NCBI RefSeq assembly: GCF_014646235.1
Contig: NZ_BMNB01000022.1
Location: 41,268 to 105,267, forward strand
Direction: 5' to 3'
DNA: 64,000 bases
DNA from: Micromonospora sonchi
GTDB taxonomy: Bacteria > Actinomycetota > Actinomycetes > Mycobacteriales > Micromonosporaceae
In this document: one piece after another, positions 8,812 to 17,787 of the stretch
Layout of the letters: every line of letters begins with the position of its first letter
Numbering within the stretch: position 1 is the stretch's first letter
The notes under the pieces: generated by a model
Seen by the model: the letters and a program-made list of their open reading frames with translations, nothing else
The model's database searches: none
What the model was told of the DNA's origin: nothing
Made by a program: the position numbers and the translations under genes

Positions 8812-9291
8812 ATGCTGAGCGACACCGAGCTGCGGCACCTACGCCGGTGCGTGGAACTGGCCGCCGAGGCGTTGGAGAAGGGCGATGAGCCGTTCGGCTC
8901 GGTGCTCGTCGCGGCCGACGGCCGAGCCCTCGCCGAGGACCACAACCGGGTGGCGGGCGGCGACCGGACCCGCCACCCGGAATTCGAGCTCGCTCGCTGG
9001 GCCGCGGCGAACATGACCCCCGAGGAGCGTGCGCAGGCGACGGTCTTCACGTCGGGCGAGCACTGCCCGATGTGCGCCGCCGCGCACGGCTGGGTCGGCC
9101 TCGGCCGGATCGTGTACGTGGCCTCATCCGAGCAACTGGCGGCCTGGCTGGCCGAGATGGGTGTGCCCGCGCCACCGGTCCGGAGCCTGCCGGTCCGGGA
9201 CGTCGCGCCCGGCGTCGTGGTGCAGGGGCCCGTGGCCGAGCTCACCGAGCAGGTGCGCGACCTGCATCGGCGCTACCACGGCGCACGCTGA
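8812..9291 (+). CDS. Nucleoside/guanine deaminase family protein
   Basis: 159 residues of the cytidine-deaminase fold. The zinc site reads HPEFE around residues 55-59 (family HAE) and CPMCA at 85-89 (PCxxC), so the ligands H55, C85 and C88 and the catalytic E57 are all present. The wording GEHCPMCAAAHGW resembles guanine deaminases and related nucleoside deaminases rather than tRNA adenosine deaminase TadA. The frame is open 74 codons upstream, but ATG 8812 begins the family N-terminus. The last 24 nt and the following 8 nt are nearly repeated at 20551-20582. Confidence 0.82.
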   Translation: MLSDTELRHLRRCVELAAEALEKGDEPFGSVLVAADGRALAEDHNRVAGGDRTRHPEFELARWAAANMTPEERAQATVFTSGEHCPMCAAAHGWVGLGRIVYVASSEQLAAWLAEMGVPAPPVRSLPVRDVAPGVVVQGPVAELTEQVRDLHRRYHGAR

Positions 9292-9336
9292 GGAGACCTG
9301 CCGGCAGCGCTTCCCACGCCACCCCCCAATATTCTG

Positions 9337-9397
9337 GTTGATCATGAGGTTAGCGGCGAAGTGGATCTCCCCAACTGCCGCTAACCTCATGATCAAC
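9337..9397. repeat. Intergenic palindromic repeat, copy 1
   Basis: Perfect 21-bp inverted repeat: the left arm 9337-9357 begins GTTGATCATGAGGTTAG and its exact complement is at 9377-9397, with a 19-nt spacer. A closely related palindrome occurs at 45853-45913. It lies between the deaminase and the restriction operon. It could act as a transcription terminator or be a member of a REP-like dispersed family. Confidence 0.85.
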
Positions 9398-9538
9398 GGG
9401 ATGAGTGGGTGGGGACACGGTGCCCGGCAGGTCGAGGTCGACCTTCGCTTGAGGACGGTGGACGACCGTGGCGATTTTCCGGCAGACGTACCGTGATGAT
9501 CCGTCATGAAGAGGATTCGGACAGCGCGCTTGATTGAC

Positions 9539-9544
9539 TAGCCT
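9539..9544 (+). promoter_or_regulatory. Possible -10 box of the restriction-modification operon
   Basis: TAGCCT fits the actinobacterial TANNNT -10 pattern and sits 10 nt before GTG 9554, the only reasonable start for HsdR. The transcript would then start at or within a few bases of the start codon, so the message would be leaderless or nearly so. The -35 region is not convincing (GGACAG is the best candidate). Confidence 0.4.
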
Positions 9545-9553
9545 CTACGGGTT

Positions 9554-12316
9554 GTGGGGGGAAAGACTGACGATCTTCGACTTCAGGCGGAGCAGCGGGC
9601 CCGATTTCTGATCGACCGCCAGCTTCACGATGCCGGCTGGGTCGTGCAGGACCGCTCCGAAACCAATCTCTTCGCCGGCCAGGGTGTGGTCATCCGCGAA
9701 GTGATCATGGCAAAGGGCCACGGCCGGGTCGACTACCTCCTCTACGTAGACCAGCGGGCCGTCGGACTGATCGAGGCAAAGCCCCAGGGCACTCCGCTGT
9801 CCGGAGTGGAATGGCAGTCGGCCCTGTACGCCACCGGGTTGCCGCCCTCGGTACGGCTCAAGGCGCTGACCCGCGACGGACGGCTGCCGTTCGTCTTCGA
9901 GGCCAGCGGCTCGGAGACCCACTTCACCAACGGATACGACCCGCAGCCCCGGGCGCGGCGGATCTTCGCCTTCCCGCAGCCCGGCACCCTGGCCAGGATC
10001 GTCCGTGACGCCGAGGCCGATCCCGAGCGACCGACGTGGCGGGCGAAGGTCCGGCACCTCCCACCGCTGGATGTCGCGCCACTACGCCCGGCCCAGATCA
10101 CGGCGATCGAGGGAGTCGAGCGCTCGCTGGCCGAGCAGCGGTTCGACCGGTCGCTGGTGCAGATGGCAACCGGTGCCGGCAAGACCTACACCGCCGTGAC
10201 CGAGTGCTACCGGCTGCTCAAATACGGCGGCTTCACCCGAGTGTTGTTCCTGGTCGACCGGAACAACCTGGCCGACCAGACCCTGGCCGAGTTCCAGAAC
10301 TACCGCACCCCGGGTGACGGCCGACGGTTCACCGAGCTGTACAACGTGGACAAGCTGACCCGCGCGGGCATGCTGGGTAGCTCCACCGTAGTGATCTCCA
10401 CGATCCAGCGGGTCTACAAGGTGCTGGCCGGCGACGCCGCTCCCGAGGGCGACGACCCGGGCCTCGACGGGTACGTGCCGGATGACCCGGTCACGGTCGC
10501 CTACCACGCCGGGATGCCGCCGGAGACGTTCGACCTGGTCATCGTCGATGAGGCGCACCGCTCGATCTACGGGGTGTGGCGTGGGGTGCTGGAGTACTTC
10601 GACGCACACCTTGTCGGTCTGACCGCCACCCCCGGCAAGCAGACCTTCGGCTTCTTCCGGCAGAACCTGGTGTCGGAGTACACCTACCCCCAGTCGGTGG
10701 CCGACAACGTCAACGTCGACTTCGACCTCTACCGGATCAAGACCCGGATCAGCAGCGAGGGCTCGAAGATCGACGCCGGCACGGTCGTGCCGAAGGTCGA
10801 CCGCCGCACCCGGGTCCAGCGGTTCGAAACCCTGGACGAGGACCTGGAATACACCCACAAGCAATTGGACCGGGCGGTCACCTCCACCTCGCAGATCCGC
10901 CTGGTGCTAGAGACGTTCCGGGACAAGCTGTTCACCGAGATCTTCCCCGGACGGTCCACCGTCCCCAAGACGCTGATCTTCTGCAAGGACGACAGCCACG
11001 CCGAGGAAGTCGTCACCATCGTCCGCCAGGTGTTCGGCAAGAGCAACGACTTCGCCGCGAAGATCACCTACAGCGCCCGCGACGCGAAGGGCCAGTTGCA
11101 GGCGTTCCGTACCTCGGCCATCCTGCGCATCGCGGTCACCGTCGACATGATCGCCACCGGCACCGACGTCAAGCCCCTGGAATGCGTCTTCTTCATGCGC
11201 GACGTGCGCTCCGCGGCGTACTTCGAGCAGATGAAGGGTCGCGGTGCCCGCACCATCGCCGAAGCGGACTTCCAGGCCGTCACCCCCGACGCCACGCAGA
11301 AGACCCGGTTCGTCATCGTCGACGCCATCGGCGTCACCGAACACGACTTCGTCGATCCGCCGCTGAACCGGGAGAAGGGCGTCTCGCTCAAGCAACTGCT
11401 GGAGAAGGCCGCCACCCTCACCCTCACCGAGGCCGAGACCGCGACGCTCGCGTCCCGGCTGGCCGCCCTGGAGTTGCAGCTCACCCCCGACGAGCGCACC
11501 GAACTCGACGCCGTGGCCAGCGGCTCGGTCCGCGACATCGTCCGCAGCCTGGTCGACGCCGTCGACCCCGACACCCAGGCCCGCGCCACCGCCAGCGCCG
11601 CCGACCCCGAAGCCGCCGTGCAGGCGCTGCTCGACACGGCGGTACGCCCCATCGCGGCGAACCCGCAACTGCGCCAGCGAATCCTGGAGCTACGCCGCAC
11701 CCATGACCGGATCATCGACGAGGTCAGCGTCGACGTGCTCGAAGACGCGTACGGCGTGGTCGACACCTCCCGCGCCCGCTCGATCGTCACATCCTGGCGG
11801 TCCTACCTGGACGAGCACCGCGACGAGATCACCGCAATCCAGCTGCTGGCCGAGGCGCGCGGGCGGCGAATCTCCTTCGCCGACATCAAGGAACTCGCCG
11901 ACCGCATCCAGCGCCCGCCTCGCAACTGGACCATCGACCTCATCTGGGCCGCCCACGAAGCGATCGAGGCCAGTCGGGTCCGGCACAGCGATCGACACAC
12001 ACTCACCGACCTGGTGTCGCTGATCCGGTACGCCATCGGGCAAGATGACGAACTCGTGCCGTACGCGGAAAAGATTCGCGAGCGGTACGCCGGCTGGCTC
12101 CGCCAGCAGGAGCAGGCCGGAGTCACGTTCACCGACACGGAGAGGTGGTGGCTGGACCGCATGGCCGAGGTGATCGCCGCATCAGCGGGCATCAGCCCAG
12201 ACGACCTGGACAACGCCCCCTTCACCGAACGCGGCGGCATCGACGGCGCCCTCCGCGACCTCGGCCCCCGCACCGCCACCCTCATCGACCAACTCAACAC
12301 GGAGCTGACGGCGTGA
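9554..12316 (+). CDS. hsdR: Type I restriction enzyme R (endonuclease/translocase) subunit
   Basis: 920 residues. The N-terminal nuclease domain holds the PD-(D/E)xK pattern GRVDYLLYV...LIEAKPQG (about residues 58-78). The SF2 motor follows with Walker A MATGAGKT (residues 204-211), DEAH at 332-335, LTATPGKQT, and a helicase C domain (SAAYFEQMKGRGART). The C-terminal helical region is of the EcoEI type. It cuts unmodified DNA after translocation as part of the R2M2S complex. GTG 9554 is the start because no other in-frame start precedes the conserved region. Its stop overlaps the HsdS start (GTGA), coupling expression of the operon. Confidence 0.95.
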   Translation: MGGKTDDLRLQAEQRARFLIDRQLHDAGWVVQDRSETNLFAGQGVVIREVIMAKGHGRVDYLLYVDQRAVGLIEAKPQGTPLSGVEWQSALYATGLPPSVRLKALTRDGRLPFVFEASGSETHFTNGYDPQPRARRIFAFPQPGTLARIVRDAEADPERPTWRAKVRHLPPLDVAPLRPAQITAIEGVERSLAEQRFDRSLVQMATGAGKTYTAVTECYRLLKYGGFTRVLFLVDRNNLADQTLAEFQNYRTPGDGRRFTELYNVDKLTRAGMLGSSTVVISTIQRVYKVLAGDAAPEGDDPGLDGYVPDDPVTVAYHAGMPPETFDLVIVDEAHRSIYGVWRGVLEYFDAHLVGLTATPGKQTFGFFRQNLVSEYTYPQSVADNVNVDFDLYRIKTRISSEGSKIDAGTVVPKVDRRTRVQRFETLDEDLEYTHKQLDRAVTSTSQIRLVLETFRDKLFTEIFPGRSTVPKTLIFCKDDSHAEEVVTIVRQVFGKSNDFAAKITYSARDAKGQLQAFRTSAILRIAVTVDMIATGTDVKPLECVFFMRDVRSAAYFEQMKGRGARTIAEADFQAVTPDATQKTRFVIVDAIGVTEHDFVDPPLNREKGVSLKQLLEKAATLTLTEAETATLASRLAALELQLTPDERTELDAVASGSVRDIVRSLVDAVDPDTQARATASAADPEAAVQALLDTAVRPIAANPQLRQRILELRRTHDRIIDEVSVDVLEDAYGVVDTSRARSIVTSWRSYLDEHRDEITAIQLLAEARGRRISFADIKELADRIQRPPRNWTIDLIWAAHEAIEASRVRHSDRHTLTDLVSLIRYAIGQDDELVPYAEKIRERYAGWLRQQEQAGVTFTDTERWWLDRMAEVIAASAGISPDDLDNAPFTERGGIDGALRDLGPRTATLIDQLNTELTA

Positions 12317-13632
12317 CGGGCAACGGGTTCGAAAGACCGCTCTCCTGGCCTTCTATGGCTATCTCAAAGGTCCTCCGGCCGCTGCCTATTGGCCAGCTAT
12401 TACAACAAGGATGGAGTCCTCAGTGCCATAGGGAGCCGTCGGTAGATGAAAGTGCATGGGGGGTGCTGCAGACAGCGGCAATCCAGCCAGGGTATTTCGT
12501 TGACGATCGCAATAAGCGCTTACCGGACCATCTGTCGCCGAAGCTAGCATTAGAGGTTTCTGCTGGCGACATCCTAATTACGCGGGCTGGACCCCGTGGC
12601 AGGTGTGCTATACCCTGCCTTGTGCGATCCACACGTTCGCGGCTTATGATATCCGATAAGATGTACCGCTTTCGGGCGGATGAGGCGCTCGTAGATCCTC
12701 GATTTCTTGAATTGCAGCTCCTGAGTCCAGCGTGCCAGTCCGCCCTAGACCTAATGAAAACTGGAATTAGTGACAATGGCGTAAACCTGACGCAATCACG
12801 ATTCCTTAATTTGCCCATCGTTGTGCCGCCCCTTCGGGAGCAGCAGAGAATCGTCAACCTCCTCGAAGATTATCTCTCCCGACTCGATGCGGCGCAGTTT
12901 GAGGTTGACTCTGCCGATCGTCGGGTCGACGGCTGGAGGCGGGCAAGTGCTGACCGCTTGCTCTTAAATCAGGAAGCACCCCTGAGAAGCGTGGCGGAAC
13001 TGTTGAGAGAACCGATGCGCAACGGCCATTCTGCCCGAGCCGCACGTGACGGCGAGCCTGGCGTTAGGACGTTGACGCTGACAGCCGTCACGCGAGGTTT
13101 GTTTGCTGACGCCTTCACTAAGATGAGCGCGGCTGACCCGAAGCGGGTAGTCGGACTCTGGCTGGCACCCGGGGACATCCTGGTGCAGCGATCCAATACG
13201 CCGGAACTCGTCGGGACAGCCGCCATGTACGGCGGCCCAAATAATTGGGCGATCTTTCCCGATCTCATGATCCGCCTGCGGGTTGACACTGAAGTCGTTC
13301 TCCCCGAGTACGTCACGGCAGTGCTGCGTAGCGAACGAGTCCACCGCCAACTGCGCGACAAGGCGAAAGGACTGGCAGGCTCAATGCCCAAGATCGATCA
13401 ACAGGCCATTGCATCGATTGTCCTCAAGGTCCCGTCCCTGCCCTGTCAGCGGGAATTGGTAGCTAAACTCTCCGAGATTGAACGGGTCGCTAATCGATTG
13501 GCCATGGACGCTGGTACGACGCGGCGTCAAGGTCAGGCTCTCCGGAAGGCGATGCTTGACGCTGCCTTTTCCGGGCGGTTGACGGGGCGGGGGAGTGACA
13601 TGGACATGGTTGAGGAGATAGCGGGTGTCTGA
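12313..13632 (+). CDS. hsdS: Type I restriction-modification specificity subunit S
   Basis: 439 residues starting at GTG 12313, which overlaps the hsdR stop. Two target-recognition halves are seen, each ending in a conserved coiled-coil entry: PPLREQQRIVNLLEDYL around residue 175 and PCQRELVAKLSEIE around residue 376. Between them lies the second TRD with SNTPELVGTAAMYGG. Base composition is clearly lower in GC than the flanking hsdR and hsdM, most strongly in the first TRD, which is what is expected when specificity genes are exchanged between strains. The last bases overlap the hsdM start (GTG 13625). Confidence 0.92.
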   Translation: MTGNGFERPLSWPSMAISKVLRPLPIGQLLQQGWSPQCHREPSVDESAWGVLQTAAIQPGYFVDDRNKRLPDHLSPKLALEVSAGDILITRAGPRGRCAIPCLVRSTRSRLMISDKMYRFRADEALVDPRFLELQLLSPACQSALDLMKTGISDNGVNLTQSRFLNLPIVVPPLREQQRIVNLLEDYLSRLDAAQFEVDSADRRVDGWRRASADRLLLNQEAPLRSVAELLREPMRNGHSARAARDGEPGVRTLTLTAVTRGLFADAFTKMSAADPKRVVGLWLAPGDILVQRSNTPELVGTAAMYGGPNNWAIFPDLMIRLRVDTEVVLPEYVTAVLRSERVHRQLRDKAKGLAGSMPKIDQQAIASIVLKVPSLPCQRELVAKLSEIERVANRLAMDAGTTRRQGQALRKAMLDAAFSGRLTGRGSDMDMVEEIAGV

Positions 13633-15133
13633 CGCGCGGCGGTTGGTCGACAAGCTGTGGTCGTACTGCAATGTGCTGCGGGACGACGGGGTCGGCACCA
13701 TTGAGTACACCGAGCAGCTTACGTACCTGCTGTTTCTCAAGATGGCGCATGAGCGGGAGACCCGGCCGCTGAAGCCGGAGCGGATCGTGCCGAGGCACTG
13801 CTCTTGGCAGTTGCTGTTGGACGCCGAGGGCGACGACCTGGAGGTCACCTACCGGCACATCCTCGAAGACCTGGCTCGTCAGCCTGGCACGCTGGGCACG
13901 ATTTACCGCAAGGCGCAGAACCGGATCCAGGACCCGGCCAAGCTGAAGCGGCTGATCGTTGACCTGATCGACAAGGAGAACTGGTCGGCGGCCGGCACCG
14001 ACATCAAGGGCGACGCGTACGAGGAACTGCTCTCCAAGGGCGCGGAGGACATCAAGTCCGGCGCTGGGCAGTACTTCACCCCGCGTGCGGTGATCCAAGC
14101 GATGGTCGACTGTGTTCAGCCGACCGTTCGTGACACGGTGGTCGATCCGGCTGCCGGCACCGGCGGCTTCCTGCTGGCGGCGCACGAGTATGCCTCCCGC
14201 GACGCCGAGACGTTGACCCCGACCGAGCGCGCCCATCTGCGCGACACCTTCGTGCACGGCTTCGAACTGGTCGACGGCACCGCTCGGCTCGCCGCCATGA
14301 ACCTGCTGCTGCACGGCATCGGCACCCCCACGGGCAAGAGCCTCATCGAGGTCAAGGACGCCCTGATCGCCGACCCGGGCCAGCGGTATTCCGTGGTGCT
14401 ATCCAACCCGCCGTTCGGTCGCAAGTCGTCCCTCACGATGATCGGCGCGGACGGCCGGGAGGCCCGCGAGGATCGGGAGATCGAGCGGCAGGACTTCGTC
14501 GTCACCACCGCCAACAAGCAGCTCAACTTCCTTCAGCACATCGCCACGATCCTCGACATCAACGGCCGGGCCGCCGTCGTCCTGCCAGACAATGTGCTGT
14601 TCGAGGGCGGGGCAGGGGAGAAGCTTCGGAAGCGTCTGCTGCACGACTTCGACCTGCACACCATGCTGCGCCTGCCCACCGGCATCTTCTACGCCCAGGG
14701 CGTCAAGGCCAACGTGCTCTTCTTCGACAAGAAGCCTGCCGCCGAGCAGCCGTGGACCGACCGACTGTGGATCTACGACCTGCGGACCAACCACCACTTC
14801 ACGCTCAAGCAGAACCCGCTGCGCCGTCACCACCTCGAAGACTTCGTCTCCAGCTACCTGCCGGGCAAGCCCCGATCCGAGCGTGTGACGACCGAGCGGT
14901 TCAAGTCCTTCACGTACGACGAGCTGCTCGCCCGCGACAAGGTCAACCTCGACATCACCTGGCTGCGCGACGAGTCCTTGGAGGACATGGAAAACCTCCC
15001 GGCCCCCGAGGTCATCGCCCGAGAGATCGTCGAAGACCTCACCGCAGCCCTGGCCGAATTCGAGGCTGTCGCCGCCGCACTGGAGGCTGCAGCAACGTCC
15101 GGCGTGCCAGATGCACCCAGTGCTGACAGTTGA
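13625..15133 (+). CDS. hsdM: Type I restriction-modification DNA methyltransferase subunit M
   Basis: 502 residues. The HsdM N-terminal helical domain opens with RRLVDKLWSYCNVLRDDG. The catalytic N6-adenine methyltransferase domain carries SAM motif I DPAAGTGGF from residue 174 and motif IV NPPFG from residue 261, both intact. An EYTEQLTYLLFLKMAHE block is typical of the subunit. GTG 13625 overlaps the end of hsdS by 8 nt. Gene order R-S-M is unusual compared with the more common R-M-S, but all three genes look functional. Confidence 0.95.
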   Translation: MSDARRLVDKLWSYCNVLRDDGVGTIEYTEQLTYLLFLKMAHERETRPLKPERIVPRHCSWQLLLDAEGDDLEVTYRHILEDLARQPGTLGTIYRKAQNRIQDPAKLKRLIVDLIDKENWSAAGTDIKGDAYEELLSKGAEDIKSGAGQYFTPRAVIQAMVDCVQPTVRDTVVDPAAGTGGFLLAAHEYASRDAETLTPTERAHLRDTFVHGFELVDGTARLAAMNLLLHGIGTPTGKSLIEVKDALIADPGQRYSVVLSNPPFGRKSSLTMIGADGREAREDREIERQDFVVTTANKQLNFLQHIATILDINGRAAVVLPDNVLFEGGAGEKLRKRLLHDFDLHTMLRLPTGIFYAQGVKANVLFFDKKPAAEQPWTDRLWIYDLRTNHHFTLKQNPLRRHHLEDFVSSYLPGKPRSERVTTERFKSFTYDELLARDKVNLDITWLRDESLEDMENLPAPEVIAREIVEDLTAALAEFEAVAAALEAAATSGVPDAPSADS

Positions 15134-15285
15134 CTGGCCAGCCGATCCACGACAGGCGTGCTCAGGGCTTTGCCTGGCTGGCGGCGCGTCTCGGTCGATT
15201 TGAGCTTTCAGTCTTACCGTTGATCAGTTGGCCGAGCGGCGCCTCCCATCTCGCGCATTGATGGACGGTACTACGCTGCATAGGT

Positions 15286-15780
15286 ATGTCGAATTTGCAG
15301 GAGCCAATACAGTCAGAATTTGCGGGCTCAGGACTCGATCCTCTCGCGCTTGCTCTTGATCTTCTTCGTCGGATCGAGCGTGGCAATGACTACGTCAGGC
15401 TGCGGAAGGAGACTTTCAGGCGGGGGGCTGTACTTATACGGCTTGTCGCCGTTGCCCTATCCGTCGCGTCGACCATCATTCTCGGATTGCAGAATCTCGA
15501 CTTCTGGGCAGGGCTCGGCTTTGCGCTGGTAGCCGTGGCAACCGTCGCAAACACGGTCGAGCCGTTTTTTGCGTGGCGAGCACGGTGGGTGCTGATGGAG
15601 GAAAGTCAGTATAGATTCTACCGGCTGAGGGACGACGTTATGTACTATATTGCATCGACTCAACCAGACCAAATCGAAGTTGACAAAGTGCGGGGGTTGT
15701 TCGATGAATATCAAAGAATTTGGGACGACCTCAGCTCTCGCTGGCAGGAGTACAGGCGCTCGGGATCAGCTACCCATTGA
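15286..15780 (+). CDS. Two-TM SLATT/DUF4231-like protein, putative defence effector
   Basis: 164 residues. Two adjacent hydrophobic segments (about residues 47-67 and 70-88) are flanked by a basic N-terminal helix (LLRRIERGNDYVRLRKETFRR) and a C-terminal helical region with YRFYRLRDDVMYYI and WDDLSSRWQEYRR. That two-TM plan with charged helices on both sides is the plan of SLATT domains, membrane effectors often paired with nucleotide-sensing SMODS or SLOG partners; no such partner is encoded here. GC is low compared with neighbours. A TACGCT box at 15272-15277 lies 8 nt before ATG 15286, so translation may be leaderless. Its place right behind hsdRSM supports a defence role, but family assignment is by pattern only. 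Confidence 0.6.
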   Translation: MSNLQEPIQSEFAGSGLDPLALALDLLRRIERGNDYVRLRKETFRRGAVLIRLVAVALSVASTIILGLQNLDFWAGLGFALVAVATVANTVEPFFAWRARWVLMEESQYRFYRLRDDVMYYIASTQPDQIEVDKVRGLFDEYQRIWDDLSSRWQEYRRSGSATH

Positions 15781-15986
15781 GCCCTTCCGGACGCGCCGGG
15801 CCATCACGGCACCGCGACCCTGAGTAGCACTGGTGCAATTGCTTGGTCCAGCCAGCCTGGGGCCGGTGGTGCCACCGCGGCGGCGGGGCGCGTCGAGGCG
15901 GGCGATGCGCGTACCGTCGACTGTGGCGGTCTGCTGGTCGTAGCGCCCGGTGGTCCGCCGGCCAGACCGATCCCTAGGAGGCGACG

Positions 15987-17183
15987 GTGACCGACCCGGC
16001 AACCTTTGGTGCCCGTCTTCGCGCGTTCCGCGAGCGTTCAGGAAAGACTCGGCCGGTCCTTGGCGGGCTTGTCGGTCGTAGTGCGGAGTGGGTCAAGGCC
16101 CTGGAGAACGGCCGGCTTCTGCCGCCTCGTCTGCCCATGCTGCTGCGGCTGGCGGAGGTGCTCGACATTTCTGATCTTGCGGTTCTGACCGGTGATCAGT
16201 CCCTGCCGGTGGCTTCGGTGACCAGCGCCGGGCATGCCGATGTCGGCAAGGTGGCTGCCGCCATGCAACGTGCTTCCCTGCCGATCGGCCCGGTGACGCC
16301 GATCGAGGTGGTGCGTGGGTTGGTTGATCAGGCGTGGGCGCTGTGGCATCGATCGACCACCGAGCGCACGGCGGTCGCCGCGGTGCTTCCCGGGTTGCTG
16401 ACGGATGCGCAACGTAGCGCCCGGCGGTTGGACGGTGCGGCTCGCCGGCAGGCTTTGGTCGAGTTGGCGCGGGTCTACCACCTGGTGCAGTTGTACCTGG
16501 CCCACCAGCCGTACCCGGAATTGGTGTGGCTTGCCGCCGACCGTGGGATGCTGGCGGCTCAGGAGGCCGACGATCCCGCCGCGATGGCGGTGGCTGCCTG
16601 GTACTACGCCCACGTATACCGGGGTGCCAACCAGGTCGAGGCTGCCGAGCAGGTGCTGGTTGACGTCGCTGGGCTGGTCGATCCGGCGGCAGGCGGCGAG
16701 CAGTTGGCGCGGTGGGGGCAGGCGCAACTCGGCATCGCATTGGCACACAGCAAGGCTGGTCGGGCGGGACGAGCTTGGCGGGCCTGGGATGCCGCAGATT
16801 CGGCCGCGAGTCGCCTTGGCGGCGGGTACGTCCACCCGTGGTTGATGTTCGGGCCGGCGGCCTGCGTGGCGTACGCGGTCACCATCGAGACGGACCTCTG
16901 CCGGCCGGGTGAGGCCGTGCGGCGGGCCGACACCACCGACTACCGCGCGCTGCCCTCACATACTCGTCGGGCCGGCGCTCTGATCGAGGCCGCTCGGGCG
17001 CACATGCTGGCGCGGGGTGAGGTCGCGGCAGTGCACCTGCTCGGGCGGGCACTGCGGGAGAGCGTCGATACCGTGCGGCACCACCCGTACGCTCGCACGG
17101 CCGCATTGGAACTGTCGAACCGGCCGGGGACGATCGGTGAGGGCGCACGAGAGTTGGCTCTCGCCATGGGAGTGACGGGGTAA
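15987..17183 (+). CDS. XRE family regulator with helical repeat C-terminus
   Basis: 398 residues. The N-terminal XRE helix-turn-helix covers residues 8-62 (LRAFRERSGKTRPVLGGLVG, then VKALENGR). The rest is an alpha-helical TPR-like array typical of actinobacterial XRE proteins related to conserved Streptomyces and Micromonospora regulators; such tails bind peptides or partner proteins. GTG 15987 follows AGGAGG at 15977-15982. The gene is followed by two tiny overlapping genes and a second regulator of the same design (17777-18958), so the two may act together. Target genes are not evident. Confidence 0.85.
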   Translation: MTDPATFGARLRAFRERSGKTRPVLGGLVGRSAEWVKALENGRLLPPRLPMLLRLAEVLDISDLAVLTGDQSLPVASVTSAGHADVGKVAAAMQRASLPIGPVTPIEVVRGLVDQAWALWHRSTTERTAVAAVLPGLLTDAQRSARRLDGAARRQALVELARVYHLVQLYLAHQPYPELVWLAADRGMLAAQEADDPAAMAVAAWYYAHVYRGANQVEAAEQVLVDVAGLVDPAAGGEQLARWGQAQLGIALAHSKAGRAGRAWRAWDAADSAASRLGGGYVHPWLMFGPAACVAYAVTIETDLCRPGEAVRRADTTDYRALPSHTRRAGALIEAARAHMLARGEVAAVHLLGRALRESVDTVRHHPYARTAALELSNRPGTIGEGARELALAMGVTG

Positions 17184-17338
17184 CCCTCCCTCAGGTACAA
17201 ACTCTCCCCACCGCCGCATGTGACCCTTCGTACCGTGCGGGTCACTGGCGGTGGCGGGACCTGTGCTGGTCCGGCCCTCAATAGGGCCTGCCGGGACTTC
17301 GCCGCCGCCTCCCGATGCTCGATCGAGGAGGCGAGTCT

Positions 17339-17560
17339 GTGACGGTCTGGTCTGAGCTGTGCGCGCTGACGCGGTGGCTGCTCCGGCGGCCCGAGCCACC
17401 ACCACCGCCGGGAACCGGACAGCGGTATCAGGACATCGAGCAGGCGGCGGCGCAGCAACGGCTGCTCGACCACGCGGCGCAGCTACAACAGACCCAAGGC
17501 GGCCACAAACCGACCACAGGCAGGTCGGTGAACGGGCACGGCCCGGGGAGCCTCCGGTGA
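17339..17560 (+). CDS. Small hypothetical protein upstream of XRE regulator
   Basis: 73 residues from GTG 17339, which has GAGGAGG at 17326-17332. The product starts with a Trp-rich amphipathic segment (TVWSELCALTRWLLRR), then a proline tract and a Gln-rich helix (IEQAAAQQRLLDHAAQLQQ). Its stop overlaps the start of the next small gene. The tight arrangement and the ribosome-binding site support a real gene. No function is recognisable. Confidence 0.55.
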   Translation: MTVWSELCALTRWLLRRPEPPPPPGTGQRYQDIEQAAAQQRLLDHAAQLQQTQGGHKPTTGRSVNGHGPGSLR

Positions 17561-17787
17561 GCCGGGGCATGGCAAACAGGTCCGGCCGGTCGACATCGAA
17601 CAGCCGGCGCATTTCGTACGGCGATTATGTCGCGGCGGTGGCGCTCGTCCTTGCTTGCCGGCATCGGCCGGTCTGGTCGTGGCGGAAGCGGCGGCGGGTC
17701 TGCCGGTGTGGTGCGGACCTGCCGTGCCGGGCGCGGCTTCGCGTGCCGGTGAACCGTGGCCGCTGGACGGTGTCGGATGAGCGGTGA
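17557..17787 (+). CDS. Small Cys/Arg-rich hypothetical protein
   Basis: 76 residues starting at GTG 17557, overlapping the previous stop (GTGA) and itself overlapping the start of the XRE gene at 17777. The middle reads SYGDYVAAVALVLACRHRP; the end holds a compact RVCRCGADLPCRAR with closely spaced cysteines that could bind metal. Proteins of this look are commonly found just before XRE/TPR regulators in Micromonosporaceae. Function unknown; it may be a small antigen or partner of the regulator. Confidence 0.55.
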   Translation: MSRGMANRSGRSTSNSRRISYGDYVAAVALVLACRHRPVWSWRKRRRVCRCGADLPCRARLRVPVNRGRWTVSDER

